Positions 15,310 through 23,670 are shown, counted from the first letter of the stretch. The stretch is DNA of 40,083 nucleotides from Burkholderiaceae bacterium (GCA_017983955.1 JAGOAJ010000025.1:1-40083), one strand, 5' to 3'. Notes: a model not told the origin generated them from the sequence alone. Translations and numbers: made by a program.

Positions 15310-16629
15310 TTAAAATCCGACAATCTGTTGTGGCAGCCAAGTTGCCAAAATAGGGAACAAAGCAACCAGCAACAATGTCACTAGTTGGGCCAGAATAAAT
15401 GGCACCACACCCTTGCAAATATCGCCGTACTTCATATCAGGTGGTGCGATCGATAGCAGATAAAAGATGGATGAAGCCATGGGTGGCGTCAAATAGCTGG
15501 TTTGAATCACGATGATAACCAGTGTGCCAAACCAAATAGGATCTATGCCTGCACTAACCAAAAATGGCATGAACAAGGGTACGCAAATCAGCACGTTCGC
15601 GGTCCAGTCCAGCACAAAGCCCAGCAGAAATACGATCACCAGGAAAAACACCATGGTCCCAAAAATACCCAGGCCCATGTCCGCAGTTAGCATTTGAATC
15701 AGGCGCGACCCACCGTTGGCCGCAAAAGAGCCAGTAAATGCAATACCACCAGCCACTATCATCATGATCATGGCAGTAATCCGGGTCGTAAGCCCCAGCG
15801 ACTCCCGAATCATGGTCACACTAAGCTGACGATAAAAAATACACAAAATAAACGCGCCAGCAGCCCCTACCGCCGCCGCCTCGGTGGGCGATGCAATGCC
15901 TGTCATCAATGAGCCCAGCACCGCAAAGATCAGTAGCATGGTGGGCAACAAGCCACGCGCCGTGATCTTTAGCTTCTCGACCACCGGTAAACGCATGTCC
16001 TCGTCCTGTGCCCTGGGACCCATTTCCGGCCAGATCAAAGAAACAATTACGATATAGGCAATAAACAGGCCAACCATAATAAGACCTGGGAACAGCATGG
16101 CGGCAAATAGCTCACCTACCGAAATCTGTGCCAACGACGCGTAAACTACTGCCACCACGGACGGCGGTATCATGGTGCCCAGTGAACCACCTGCGCATAT
16201 CGTGCCGGCAATTAATGAGTTGTTATAGTTAAAACGCTTCATGGCAGGAATCGCCATCAAGCCCACCATGATTTCTACCGCGCCCACCACACCAGCAGCC
16301 GCTGCAAACGTGGCGGCCATGGCAATAGTGGCTATGGCCAGACCACCCGGCAAACCACCTAGCCACAACTGCATAGTGCGAAACAGCCTTGCGGCAATAC
16401 CGGAACGCTCTAGTAAAGCCCCCATTAGCACAAACATGGGAATTGCTGAAAGAATATGGTTAGTGGCGGCGGTATAAAGACCGCCATACATCTGCTCGAA
16501 TACCAGTGGACCAAAAGCGAACCAGCCAGCGATCAGGGCAGGAATAATCAATGCAAACGCAACAGGTATACCCAAAAATATCAGCAGGAACAACCCAGGA
16601 AACATCAACGCAGCGACTGTCATATTCAT
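15310..16629 (-). CDS. dctM: TRAP transporter large permease subunit (DctM family)
   Basis: 439-residue integral membrane protein with about 12 helices that forms the Na+-coupled transport channel of a tripartite ATP-independent periplasmic transporter. Family stretches visible: IPVAFALIIPALIAGW near the start, ATNHILSAIPMFVLMGALLERSGIA, GGLPGGLAIATIAMAATFAAAAG, CAGGSLGTMIPPSVVAVVYASLAQISVGELFAA, TGIASPTEAAAVGA and TPPMASSIFYLLSIAPP. The start is ATG 16629, overlapping the dctQ stop in an ATGA; readings from 16665 run into dctQ. It works with the dctQ and dctP products encoded just upstream. Confidence 0.95.
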   Translation of the reverse strand: MNMTVAALMFPGLFLLIFLGIPVAFALIIPALIAGWFAFGPLVFEQMYGGLYTAATNHILSAIPMFVLMGALLERSGIAARLFRTMQLWLGGLPGGLAIATIAMAATFAAAAGVVGAVEIMVGLMAIPAMKRFNYNNSLIAGTICAGGSLGTMIPPSVVAVVYASLAQISVGELFAAMLFPGLIMVGLFIAYIVIVSLIWPEMGPRAQDEDMRLPVVEKLKITARGLLPTMLLIFAVLGSLMTGIASPTEAAAVGAAGAFILCIFYRQLSVTMIRESLGLTTRITAMIMMIVAGGIAFTGSFAANGGSRLIQMLTADMGLGIFGTMVFFLVIVFLLGFVLDWTANVLICVPLFMPFLVSAGIDPIWFGTLVIIVIQTSYLTPPMASSIFYLLSIAPPDMKYGDICKGVVPFILAQLVTLLLVALFPILATWLPQQIVGF

Positions 16630-17144
16630 GCGTGCACCTCGGTAGCCACTGTTTTGCGATCGCACACAGCACGTAGGCCCTGCACCAGAAACTGTAAACT
16701 AAGGATGGTGAGACCAACAGCAAAGGTCAGATAAAACGGCCACATGATGGGAGCCCACGGACTGACCATTTCCACCTCGCCTGAGTTCCAGGCGTTGATG
16801 GTGCGAAAAATGGCGATCTTGGACAACATGCCAAACAAGGGCAGCAACAACAATATATAAACTGCTGCTTCGAACCAAGCTGCCAAACGCGCCGGCAGAC
16901 GATTGCGCAACACATCAATGCGTATATGGCCATCCTGACGCAATACCCAGGCCACGCCAAACAAAAATATCGCGCCATTGCTCATGTAGGCGATATCAAA
17001 CGCCCACACCGTAGGCGCGTTAAAAAGGTACCGTGCAGCAACCTCGTAGACCATGGAGCAAACCAACATCACCACGGCAAGGTCAGCAAGGCGAGAGGCG
17101 ACCCATGACAGGCCATCAACTAGTTTAAAAAATGGTGCAAGCAT
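16626..17144 (-). CDS. dctQ: TRAP transporter small permease subunit (DctQ family)
   Basis: 172-residue membrane protein with four helices, the partner of DctM. Typical features are the N-terminal helix LADLAVVMLVCSMVYEVAARYLFNAPTVWA-like region with the conserved ARY-F-N-PT-W core, WVLRQDGHIRIDVL, and a last helix ahead of a short basic tail. Its stop overlaps the dctM start by an ATGA, and it begins 34 bases after dctP, so the three TRAP subunits are produced together. Confidence 0.93.
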   Translation of the reverse strand: MLAPFFKLVDGLSWVASRLADLAVVMLVCSMVYEVAARYLFNAPTVWAFDIAYMSNGAIFLFGVAWVLRQDGHIRIDVLRNRLPARLAAWFEAAVYILLLLPLFGMLSKIAIFRTINAWNSGEVEMVSPWAPIMWPFYLTFAVGLTILSLQFLVQGLRAVCDRKTVATEVHA

Positions 17145-17178
17145 GATGCCGCCCTCTTTATCTGTCTAGACTAGGAAA

Positions 17179-18234
17179 TCAATCGCGGATCAAGTAAGCA
17201 CTTTCACGCTTCCAACGAGCGTGATAGGCGTCGTAATCCTCCAGAACTTCTGACATGGTGGAATTGCCCTTGGCCTTTTCTGCTGCTGCTTTCTTATGTA
17301 TCCAGTCATTGCCCGCAGTGGAAAGTTCAGCAATGAATTCAGGTGACAGAGTGATAATTTCGTTGCGGCCCTTGCGATACTGCTCCATGGCCTTGATATC
17401 GGCATCATAGAAATAGTTCAGGCTTTCATGTGTTGTAAGCGCGGCTGCAGCCTCTACCAATGCTTGAACGTCGGCGGGAACCTTGTCCCAGGTTTCTTGT
17501 TTCAGGACCACTTCCCACATAAATGTGGGCTGGTGAACGCCAGGTACAACGATATACTTTGCGGCTTGATGGAAGCCTTCAGGCATATTGGCCGAAGGTG
17601 GCGCCCACTCCACAGCATCTACACCCTTGCGCTGCAATAAAGTGTAGGTTTCACCTGCGGGAACTACGGTGGGAACTGCACCGAAATAGTCCTTCATGAC
17701 CTCGGCCCATGGACCCGATGTGCGGTACTTCAACCCCTTCAAGTCTTCGGCGTTACGTATGGGCTTGTTGGCATGTGCCATGACCTCGCTGGACCCTATA
17801 CCCACTATCATGGTTTTCAAGCCTTGGGACGCACGGAAATCTTCCAGACGTTTCTTGCCACCGCCTTCGTATAACCACGCCTTATACGTGTCCGGCCCCA
17901 TGCCGCCAGGAAATCCTGCAAAAATAGCGTTGACTGGATCCTGATTCACCAGATAGCTTGAGGTTGAATGCCCTGCTTCGACCACGCCATTTTGTACCGA
18001 CTCAAACACTTTTAGTGCCGGAACAATAACGCCCGCCCCAAACGGCTGAATTTCCACCCGACCTGCAGTAAAGGTCTTTACATGTCCGGCAAAACGTTCC
18101 AGGAAGTTCTGGTAAAAGGGCGAACCTTCCGGCACCGACGTAGGTACACGCCACGTAAAATCAGCTGCCTGCGCACCTACCGATGCACATGCCAGTACTG
18201 CGGCACCCAATGCCGCGCCTATTATCTTTTTCAT
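17179..18234 (-). CDS. dctP: TRAP transporter periplasmic substrate-binding protein (DctP family)
   Basis: 351-residue periplasmic receptor. A signal peptide (MKKIIGAALGAAVLACASVG, cut after AQA) precedes FTWRVPTSVPEGSPFYQNF. DctP-family landmarks: IQPFGAGVIVPALKVFESVQNGVVEAGHS, the segment GLKYRTSGPWAEVMKDYFGAVP around the substrate carboxylate-binding arginine, and LQRKGVDAVEWAPPSANMPEGFHQAAKYIVVPG. The VEWAPP stretch resembles receptors for monocarboxylates such as 2-oxo acids, but the ligand is not certain. AGGGG sits seven bases before ATG 18234; an upstream in-frame ATG at 18252 is less likely. First gene of the six-gene operon, downstream of a long palindrome. Confidence 0.94.
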   Translation of the reverse strand: MKKIIGAALGAAVLACASVGAQAADFTWRVPTSVPEGSPFYQNFLERFAGHVKTFTAGRVEIQPFGAGVIVPALKVFESVQNGVVEAGHSTSSYLVNQDPVNAIFAGFPGGMGPDTYKAWLYEGGGKKRLEDFRASQGLKTMIVGIGSSEVMAHANKPIRNAEDLKGLKYRTSGPWAEVMKDYFGAVPTVVPAGETYTLLQRKGVDAVEWAPPSANMPEGFHQAAKYIVVPGVHQPTFMWEVVLKQETWDKVPADVQALVEAAAALTTHESLNYFYDADIKAMEQYRKGRNEIITLSPEFIAELSTAGNDWIHKKAAAEKAKGNSTMSEVLEDYDAYHARWKRESAYLIRD

Positions 18235-18355
18235 GTTGTCCCCTTCGTTCACAGTCTGTTGGATTTATGCGCTGGGCAATCCCCAGTACATGCCAATGCA
18301 TTCAACATCGTCAGGCTTTGAAATGCCCTCTCCAGCACCAGTCCAAAGAATTCTA

Positions 18356-18383
18356 ATATGTCGTTAATATATTAACAACATAT
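18356..18383. promoter_or_regulatory. 28-bp palindrome, candidate GntR operator
   Basis: Left arm ATATGTCGTTAATA and right arm TATTAACAACATAT are reverse complements at 13 of 14 positions, centred between 18369 and 18370 with no spacer. It lies in the AT-rich divergent intergenic region, 121 bases upstream of dctP and 139 upstream of the plus-strand gene. The GT...AC core spacing suits a FadR/FCD-type GntR dimer. The rest of this 288-base region shows no other structure that I can support. Confidence 0.6.
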
Positions 18384-18522
18384 CTAGATAGGGGTTTTCC
18401 CGATTAAGAGTGTTACTGGTCATCTTCAGAACAACGTTGACATGGGCGAATGACGCGGCGCAAAATGATTCAAGCCATGACCAGTTCGCGGCGCTTTCAA
18501 CACTATTCACGAGGAGAGCAAC

Positions 18523-19764
18523 ATGGCATCATCCGAAAAAATAGTCACTAGGCCAGAAGAGTTATTAGCAGCAAGTCGCGATGCTGCAATACAGAAAATT
18601 ATTGTGCAAGGGGCCTTATCAGGACTCCCCTCATTTCGTCTGTCGCCTGGACAGAAGCTAATCGGCCAGGACAACCAGGCCACCCTGACTTTTGTAGCAG
18701 GCAGCGATGGCCTGCAACTTAGCTCAGACAACAAAGTCACCAGGCTACGTCTGGAAACCTCGGTCGACTACAGAGCGATTTTTAACGATACCCGTGTGAA
18801 TAGTCTGGGCCGCTTGCGACTAGCTAGCGTCACGACCATAGGCCAGGTTCAAATCCTGGTAAATGATCAAGTGCGTAGTGGCCATGTCGAGATCAATGGC
18901 TTGGATATTATTGCCGCCGATGTGCGCGACCAAACGGATAGGCCCCAGGGTTTTGGCGTCTACGTCACACAAGGCGCATTCACCCTATGGAATATGCAAG
19001 CTGACGAAAAGGTGGTCATCAGCGCCGATCTGCAAGGTCTGTCAGCAGGTAGGCCAGCAGCTCCCGTGCTGGGTAGTGGTGTTTTTGTCAGTGGAGCCGG
19101 CTTTACGGGTGGCAGGGTAGTCATCCCTAGGCTGGAAACAGAGGCTGTCTACAGCGACGGTAAACTTCCTCCGGGCACACCCGATGCCATCACTGGCGGT
19201 GTCTTTACGGTCTTTAGCACCTTTGTAGACGTAGTACGAAATCGCGGGCCGGTGGTCACCTATGGCGTCAACGATATGGTGCTGGATAACTGGGGAACAG
19301 TGGATTGCTGGATAGCCGAAGAAAAACTGACGTCCTATGGTGCCAGCGGTATAGGCTTCGTCAACTTTGGCGTAATCAACGAATTACATGTCCTTGCCCC
19401 TATCGAAACTTTCGGTCAAGGCGCTCGGGGCTTCAATGTGTATGACGGGACGGTTAATTCTGCCGAGTTCGATCGCATTACCACCCATGCAGATGGCGCA
19501 GTGGGTATCCAGATCAGTCAACCTATAGGCAGCCTGCTGGTCCATCGCGGCATAGAGACCTTCGGAGCAACTGGTGACTCTTTGGTAAAAGGTGTAGTGG
19601 TCAGGCTTTCTGCCATTGCCCTAAGCGTCAAGGCGGGTGGCTCGGCGCGCAGGATTCAAATCGAAGGTGGTGTTGTAACCCATGGCCCAGGTATTGCTCC
19701 TATAGAATTACTAGGGTCAGTTGGCACGCTACGCCTAGGTGGCGGCATCAAGGCGACTGTCTAA
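18523..19764 (+). CDS. Unrecognised protein with exact 25-residue repeats (probable beta-helix)
   Basis: 413 residues, no signal peptide and no membrane segment, so probably cytosolic or exported by an unknown route. I recognise no family. The sequence is rich in Gly, Val, Ile and Thr and alternates short hydrophobic strands with turns. In the C-terminal half the pair [YFH][GA] recurs at residues 247, 272, 297, 322 and 347, an exact 25-residue period, with consensus [YF]GxxGxG[FI] then a G and I-x-T near the end of each unit; one unit per turn would suit a right-handed parallel beta-helix. No conserved catalytic trio could be identified. A strong GAGGAG site precedes ATG 18523. It lies alone between the TRAP operon (divergent) and the sulfite dehydrogenase genes (convergent). 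Confidence 0.85.
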   Translation: MASSEKIVTRPEELLAASRDAAIQKIIVQGALSGLPSFRLSPGQKLIGQDNQATLTFVAGSDGLQLSSDNKVTRLRLETSVDYRAIFNDTRVNSLGRLRLASVTTIGQVQILVNDQVRSGHVEINGLDIIAADVRDQTDRPQGFGVYVTQGAFTLWNMQADEKVVISADLQGLSAGRPAAPVLGSGVFVSGAGFTGGRVVIPRLETEAVYSDGKLPPGTPDAITGGVFTVFSTFVDVVRNRGPVVTYGVNDMVLDNWGTVDCWIAEEKLTSYGASGIGFVNFGVINELHVLAPIETFGQGARGFNVYDGTVNSAEFDRITTHADGAVGIQISQPIGSLLVHRGIETFGATGDSLVKGVVVRLSAIALSVKAGGSARRIQIEGGVVTHGPGIAPIELLGSVGTLRLGGGIKATV

Positions 19765-19817
19765 CTATGGATGCACCCGCACATTTATCAGAAACCAGGC
19801 AGAACTTAAACTGACTG

Positions 19818-20387
19818 TCAACGATTGGCAGGAATAAACCCATCATGATTGGGCATCACCACTTTAGGCAGTGAGTCCTGATCCAGTGTCGCATCGGCTG
19901 GAATAATATTTCCCTGGGAAAGAATATAAGCAGACACTGCGTAGACGTCATCGTCCTTCATGCTGTTAGGCGTAGTAAATGGCATGGCCCGTTTAATGTA
20001 ATCAAACAAGGTAGTGGCATAGGGCCAGTAACTTTCTACCGTTTTAATTGGTGCCTGTACCCCGTCCTTAATGGCCAAGGTGCCACGACCACCGATTAGT
20101 CGGTCGCCTATGCCACCTTCCAACTTGGCACCATGACAGGCCAGACATTGCTGCATATAAATTTTCTCGCCTTGCATGACCGTACCCGAACCCTTGGGCA
20201 TGCCCCGGCCATCGGGTACGGGTGAAGTAAATTCAGTAAGATCAGACTGGGTAATAGTAGTGCCGAATCCATAAGCCGCATGACCCTCCCCTGGTGATTT
20301 AGTATCTTGTGCGATAGCGCCAGTGGACCAAAAACCGACCAACCCTATAGCCGCCCAAGCAAGACCGGCTTTAGTAGTGATGTACAT
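19818..20387 (-). CDS. soxD: SoxD-like c-type cytochrome, electron acceptor of the sulfite dehydrogenase
   Basis: 189-residue periplasmic mono-heme cytochrome c. A signal peptide ends near AIAQ (residue 27). Heme c binds at CLACH (Cys81, Cys84, His85), and Met135 in KRAMPFTTP is the likely sixth ligand. The pattern YGFGTTITQSDLTEF...DGRGMPKGSGT resembles SoxD of sulfur oxidisers, though classical SoxD is longer and carries a second heme domain that is absent here. The start ATG 20387 has GGGGAGG upstream and overlaps the soxC end by 17 bases, so the two subunits are translationally linked. It would take electrons from the molybdenum subunit. Confidence 0.85.
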   Translation of the reverse strand: MYITTKAGLAWAAIGLVGFWSTGAIAQDTKSPGEGHAAYGFGTTITQSDLTEFTSPVPDGRGMPKGSGTVMQGEKIYMQQCLACHGAKLEGGIGDRLIGGRGTLAIKDGVQAPIKTVESYWPYATTLFDYIKRAMPFTTPNSMKDDDVYAVSAYILSQGNIIPADATLDQDSLPKVVMPNHDGFIPANR

Positions 20388-21759
20388 TTGACACCTCCCC
20401 GGTTGCTGCAACCTGCCAGCTTTGAATACCGTTCAAGTGATAGACCGACGATAACCCACGTTCATCCACCAGTTTTTTAATGGTGGGCTGAACATAGCCC
20501 GTATCATCCGTGCATCGACTTTGTAAAATAGCTTCTTTACCATCCCATTCCCAAGGCAAGGAAAAACGGGTGTGACATATGGGCAGAATCGGGCCATGCA
20601 ACATTGCATCGTGCCATGTCTTACCGCCATCAGTGGATACTTCGACCCGTGTGATGGTTCCTTCACCTGACCAGGCCAAACCAGTAATTTCATAAAACCC
20701 AGGCTTTTGCAGCAGCATTTCCCCTGAAGGATAGGTAATAACCGACTTCGCCTGCATACCAAACGAAAACTGCAAGGCTTTGCCACTAGGCAGCAGGTCG
20801 GTGTATTTAGCGGTTTCTTCACGCGTCATAAATGGAGTGTCAGATATTTCCAGGCGGCGCAACCACTTGATGCACATATTGCCTTCGTAGCCGGGAACAA
20901 TAAGACGGACGGGATAGCCCTGTTCTGGACGTATTGCTTCGCCATTCTGACCATAAGCCAGCATGCAGTCTTGCATGGCTTTTTCAATGGGGATACTGCG
21001 TGTCATGACGGCGGCATCACCGCCTTCGGCCAGCAGCCATTTGGCGCCAGGCCGTACACCGACCTCATTCAAGATAGTAGATAGCGGCACGCCCGTCCAT
21101 TCCGATGTCGAGGTCAGCCCATGCGTCCCTTGTACTGTTTTCAGCGTGGGCTTGGCCCATTCGGTCAAGCCATTACCCGAACATTCCAGAAACATAATGC
21201 GTGACAAGGCAGGATAGCGCTTGATGTCGGCCATGGAGAATTTTTTGGCCTGCTTGACCATACCGTGCACATACAGCATGTGTTTACTAGGGTCTATGGT
21301 CGCAATGCCGCCATGATGCCGTTCGTAATGCAAGCCTGATGGCGTAATAATTCCGTAGCTATTTTGCAGTGGGGTAAAGCTCCAAGACGACTCTGTTGTC
21401 TTGGTGGCGTAGCGCGTACGCACCTCTGTTTCAAATTGAGAGCGAAAACCATAGCCGCCATCATCGACCGCCACACCTACACCTTGAGTTTTTGTGGCGT
21501 CAGCAGGAACAGGACGCTCTTTGGAGCCGGGTGATGTAGCGAACGCCGTCTGATGGGCACTGGCTGCACCCATAGCCGCTATAGCCCCCAACATAAACCG
21601 CCTGCGTGGCGGTGCGGTACCTGGATCAGATAGCCCCCGATAATACGGCGACTGAGGGTCTTGCTGCTCAAGGTCAAGAAAATGCTGTTCCTGCTGCTGT
21701 AACAATTCCGGCTTTACCTTGATCGAAAAAGGCAGCGCGCTTCCCGTTGATTCATTCAT
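20371..21759 (-). CDS. soxC: SoxC-like molybdopterin sulfite dehydrogenase, catalytic subunit
   Basis: 462-residue periplasmic oxidoreductase of the sulfite oxidase family. A long N-region precedes a twin-arginine-type signal (PRRRFMLGAIAAMGAASA, Arg52-Arg54), so it is folded with its cofactor before export. The Mo-ligating cysteine is Cys193 in MFLECSGNG; GYPVRLIVPGYEGNMCIKWLRR and the C-terminal dimerisation domain with VEVSTDGGKTW are typical of SoxC. It would oxidise sulfite (or act within a sulfane dehydrogenase) and pass electrons to the cytochrome encoded next. No soxXYZAB is nearby, so free sulfite released from organosulfur compounds is the more likely substrate. Start ATG 21759 follows GGAG. 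Confidence 0.9.
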   Translation of the reverse strand: MNESTGSALPFSIKVKPELLQQQEQHFLDLEQQDPQSPYYRGLSDPGTAPPRRRFMLGAIAAMGAASAHQTAFATSPGSKERPVPADATKTQGVGVAVDDGGYGFRSQFETEVRTRYATKTTESSWSFTPLQNSYGIITPSGLHYERHHGGIATIDPSKHMLYVHGMVKQAKKFSMADIKRYPALSRIMFLECSGNGLTEWAKPTLKTVQGTHGLTSTSEWTGVPLSTILNEVGVRPGAKWLLAEGGDAAVMTRSIPIEKAMQDCMLAYGQNGEAIRPEQGYPVRLIVPGYEGNMCIKWLRRLEISDTPFMTREETAKYTDLLPSGKALQFSFGMQAKSVITYPSGEMLLQKPGFYEITGLAWSGEGTITRVEVSTDGGKTWHDAMLHGPILPICHTRFSLPWEWDGKEAILQSRCTDDTGYVQPTIKKLVDERGLSSVYHLNGIQSWQVAATGEVSNVHHY

Positions 21760-21818
21760 ATAACACTCCGTAAACAACTGTTGTCAGGACGGAAGAAATA
21801 CAAAAATAATGCGACAGA

Positions 21819-22268
21819 TTACTGCAAGGCCTTATTGACACGGTCCTGTAGTTCGGAGCCCATGTAAATTGTCAGATCGCCCACAACGCTGTTGCGGACC
21901 AGTTTTTCAGCGGCACCGCTTAAACAAGGTCTTAGGGCGCCAAGCATAGGACTAGTGGCAATTAAAACCAAAGCAGTGCAGCGCTGCTTTGCCACCCCTT
22001 CATTGAGGTAATCGGCAATCTGTCGGGAGAAAATGGCACGTTCTTTGGCGTGAGCCTCGGTATGCGGCTCAAATTGCGTACCTGCATGTGCCGTACGGCC
22101 ATGGCCTTTTCCTGCAGCACCTGTTAGATCACCTTCACCAGCCTTGTCAGAAAGAGAGACATGTGGATGCACAAAGCCGATTAACTCAGTTAATGAATGA
22201 TCGGCACCATGGCGCTCAAAGCAGCGTGCCCTTTCAGCATTCGCAATCAAAACCCAAGTCTTTTCCAT
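21819..22268 (-). CDS. Host attachment family protein
   Basis: 149 residues, matching the family annotated as protein required for attachment to host cells (Agrobacterium-derived name). Landmarks: TWVLIANAERARCFE at the N-terminus, the middle FEPHTEAHAKERAIFSRQIADYLN and LVLIATSPMLGALR near the end. It is a soluble protein with a Rossmann-like pattern similar to eRF1-domain-3-type proteins; the molecular role is unknown and the name should not be taken literally in a free-living bacterium. AAGGGGG precedes ATG 22268. It is 59 bases upstream of soxC on the same strand, so it may be co-transcribed with the sulfite dehydrogenase genes. Confidence 0.85.
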   Translation of the reverse strand: MEKTWVLIANAERARCFERHGADHSLTELIGFVHPHVSLSDKAGEGDLTGAAGKGHGRTAHAGTQFEPHTEAHAKERAIFSRQIADYLNEGVAKQRCTALVLIATSPMLGALRPCLSGAAEKLVRNSVVGDLTIYMGSELQDRVNKALQ

Positions 22269-22418
22269 AATGCCCCCTTTTACTTTAAAAGTGGATTCTG
22301 GTGTTCGTACGCGACAAACTAGACCGGCACGGCGGACACGGTTAGGTCATTCTACGCCGCCTGGTTCAGCCTAGCTGCAACTCTTTAGGTTAGTTACAGG
22401 TTCTGCTCTATTGAATTT

Positions 22419-22763
22419 TCAATTCCAACGATTCTTATTGGCGACAAAAGTCCAACCAGTCCAACCAACCACCCCACCCCCTAGCCCCGACCAGAAGGCA
22501 ACGATCAAGTGGGTCCAGGATTCGCCCTTCGTTAATTGACTCATCGACAAAGGGTAGCCATGATAAACATGCAGGCACCAAGCTTGGCCATACTTATATA
22601 GCAGCGCAACAAAGCAGCACGTCAAGATTTCCCAAAACCAGTTTTCGACTTTCGTCGATATAAGACTGCAAGCCTTCACCACGACAACCATAATTGCCAT
22701 TGGTAGGCCCGCATCCTGCAATACATGAAGCGTGCCGGAAATTGAACCAACCATACCCAACAT
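22419..22763 (-). CDS. Small membrane protein, unrecognised (holin-like in build)
   Basis: 114 residues with about three hydrophobic helices (around residues 19-36, 43-60 and 84-107) and short polar ends; Trp- and Gly-rich C-terminal helix (GLGGGVVGWTGWTFVA). Size and layout recall phage holins or small inner-membrane proteins, but I cannot assign it to a family and there are no lysis or phage genes beside it. An AAGGA site seven bases before ATG 22763 supports translation. It is flanked by 150 and 248 bases in which I see no gene. Could also be a decayed or orphan gene. Confidence 0.55.
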   Translation of the reverse strand: MLGMVGSISGTLHVLQDAGLPMAIMVVVVKACSLISTKVENWFWEILTCCFVALLYKYGQAWCLHVYHGYPLSMSQLTKGESWTHLIVAFWSGLGGGVVGWTGWTFVANKNRWN

Positions 22764-23011
22764 ATATGTCCTTAATTTCCACGAAAACCAACTGAATTAC
22801 CAGTTCTTATCAACAACCATTAGTGCTCGCAATCAGGATGGGCTACGGCTTCAAAGTCCGAAGAATTTTTATTGTTTACCCGCTTATTTCTGGCACCGCG
22901 AGATTGTACAACAAAACACAAGAAGAAACTCAATGTAACAACGATGCTGCCCAAGAGACGAGCAGCGCCAGCTTTCAGCCAAAAGCAACGCATGGGGGTA
23001 ATGCGTCCAAA

Positions 23012-23596
23012 CTACTTTTCTGTCAGTTCGATTGTGCGCTCTATGCGTTTGTCGGGAACGATCCACATGATGGCGACCGCAACATAGATAAGCTGGGCCA
23101 ACCAGTGGGCCACGAACGAAGCGGGCATGGCAATAAGATACAGCACTGGGGAAAGCTTTCCCTTCCAGTCAGAGCCAATAGCACGTTTAAGCAAAGAAGA
23201 TTCGCCATCCACCGCAATGATGCAACGCTGAAGAATGTAAAACGCAATAGCCGCCATTAGCAAAACGAAGCCATAGGCCGCCGAAGGAAGGGATGCGAAA
23301 TGGTTATCCCCCATCCAGGCTGTTGTGAAGGGAAACAACGAAAGCCAAAACAGAAGGTTTAAGTTCGCCCAAAGAACGCTACCTGACACGCGTTTTACCG
23401 TCTGCAGTAGGTGGTGATGATTATTCCAGTAAATACCCACGTAGATAAAGCTAAGCACATAGCTAAGAAAATTCGGCAATAGCGGCTTGATGGCATCAAA
23501 GTCGATGCCATGCGGCGCTTTTAGCTCTAGCACCATAATGGTGATAATGATAGCTATCACGCCATCGCTAAACGCTTCCAGCCGACCTTTTCCCAT
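23012..23596 (-). CDS. TMEM175-family potassium channel homologue (DUF1211)
   Basis: 194-residue membrane protein with six hydrophobic helices. The family signature RLEAFSDGVIAIIITIMVLEL opens the first helix; the FSDG motif lines the pore in bacterial TMEM175 homologues, which form K+-permeable tetrameric channels. The WNNHHHLL segment and NLLFWLSLFPFTTAWMG are also family hallmarks. The start ATG 23596 has GAGG seven bases upstream; an in-frame ATG at 23638 has less support. It stands alone; physiological role in bacteria is not established. Confidence 0.9.
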   Translation of the reverse strand: MGKGRLEAFSDGVIAIIITIMVLELKAPHGIDFDAIKPLLPNFLSYVLSFIYVGIYWNNHHHLLQTVKRVSGSVLWANLNLLFWLSLFPFTTAWMGDNHFASLPSAAYGFVLLMAAIAFYILQRCIIAVDGESSLLKRAIGSDWKGKLSPVLYLIAMPASFVAHWLAQLIYVAVAIMWIVPDKRIERTIELTEK

Positions 23597-23670
23597 TATC
23601 TGCCTCGCTAGTCTTGCTCCAGGCTTTCTAATCACCACCCTGCCATCATTACACCCTAGGCCAGATAGCT

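Noticed and set aside
15257-15418. N-terminal extension of the GntR regulator
   Set aside because: The extra 54 codons overlap dctM and match nothing in GntR proteins; ATG 15256 gives the normal length.
22823-23260. 145-codon plus-strand open frame
   Set aside because: Most of it is antisense to the TMEM175-family gene and its composition is not protein-like; the remaining 22764-23011 region shows no supportable gene.
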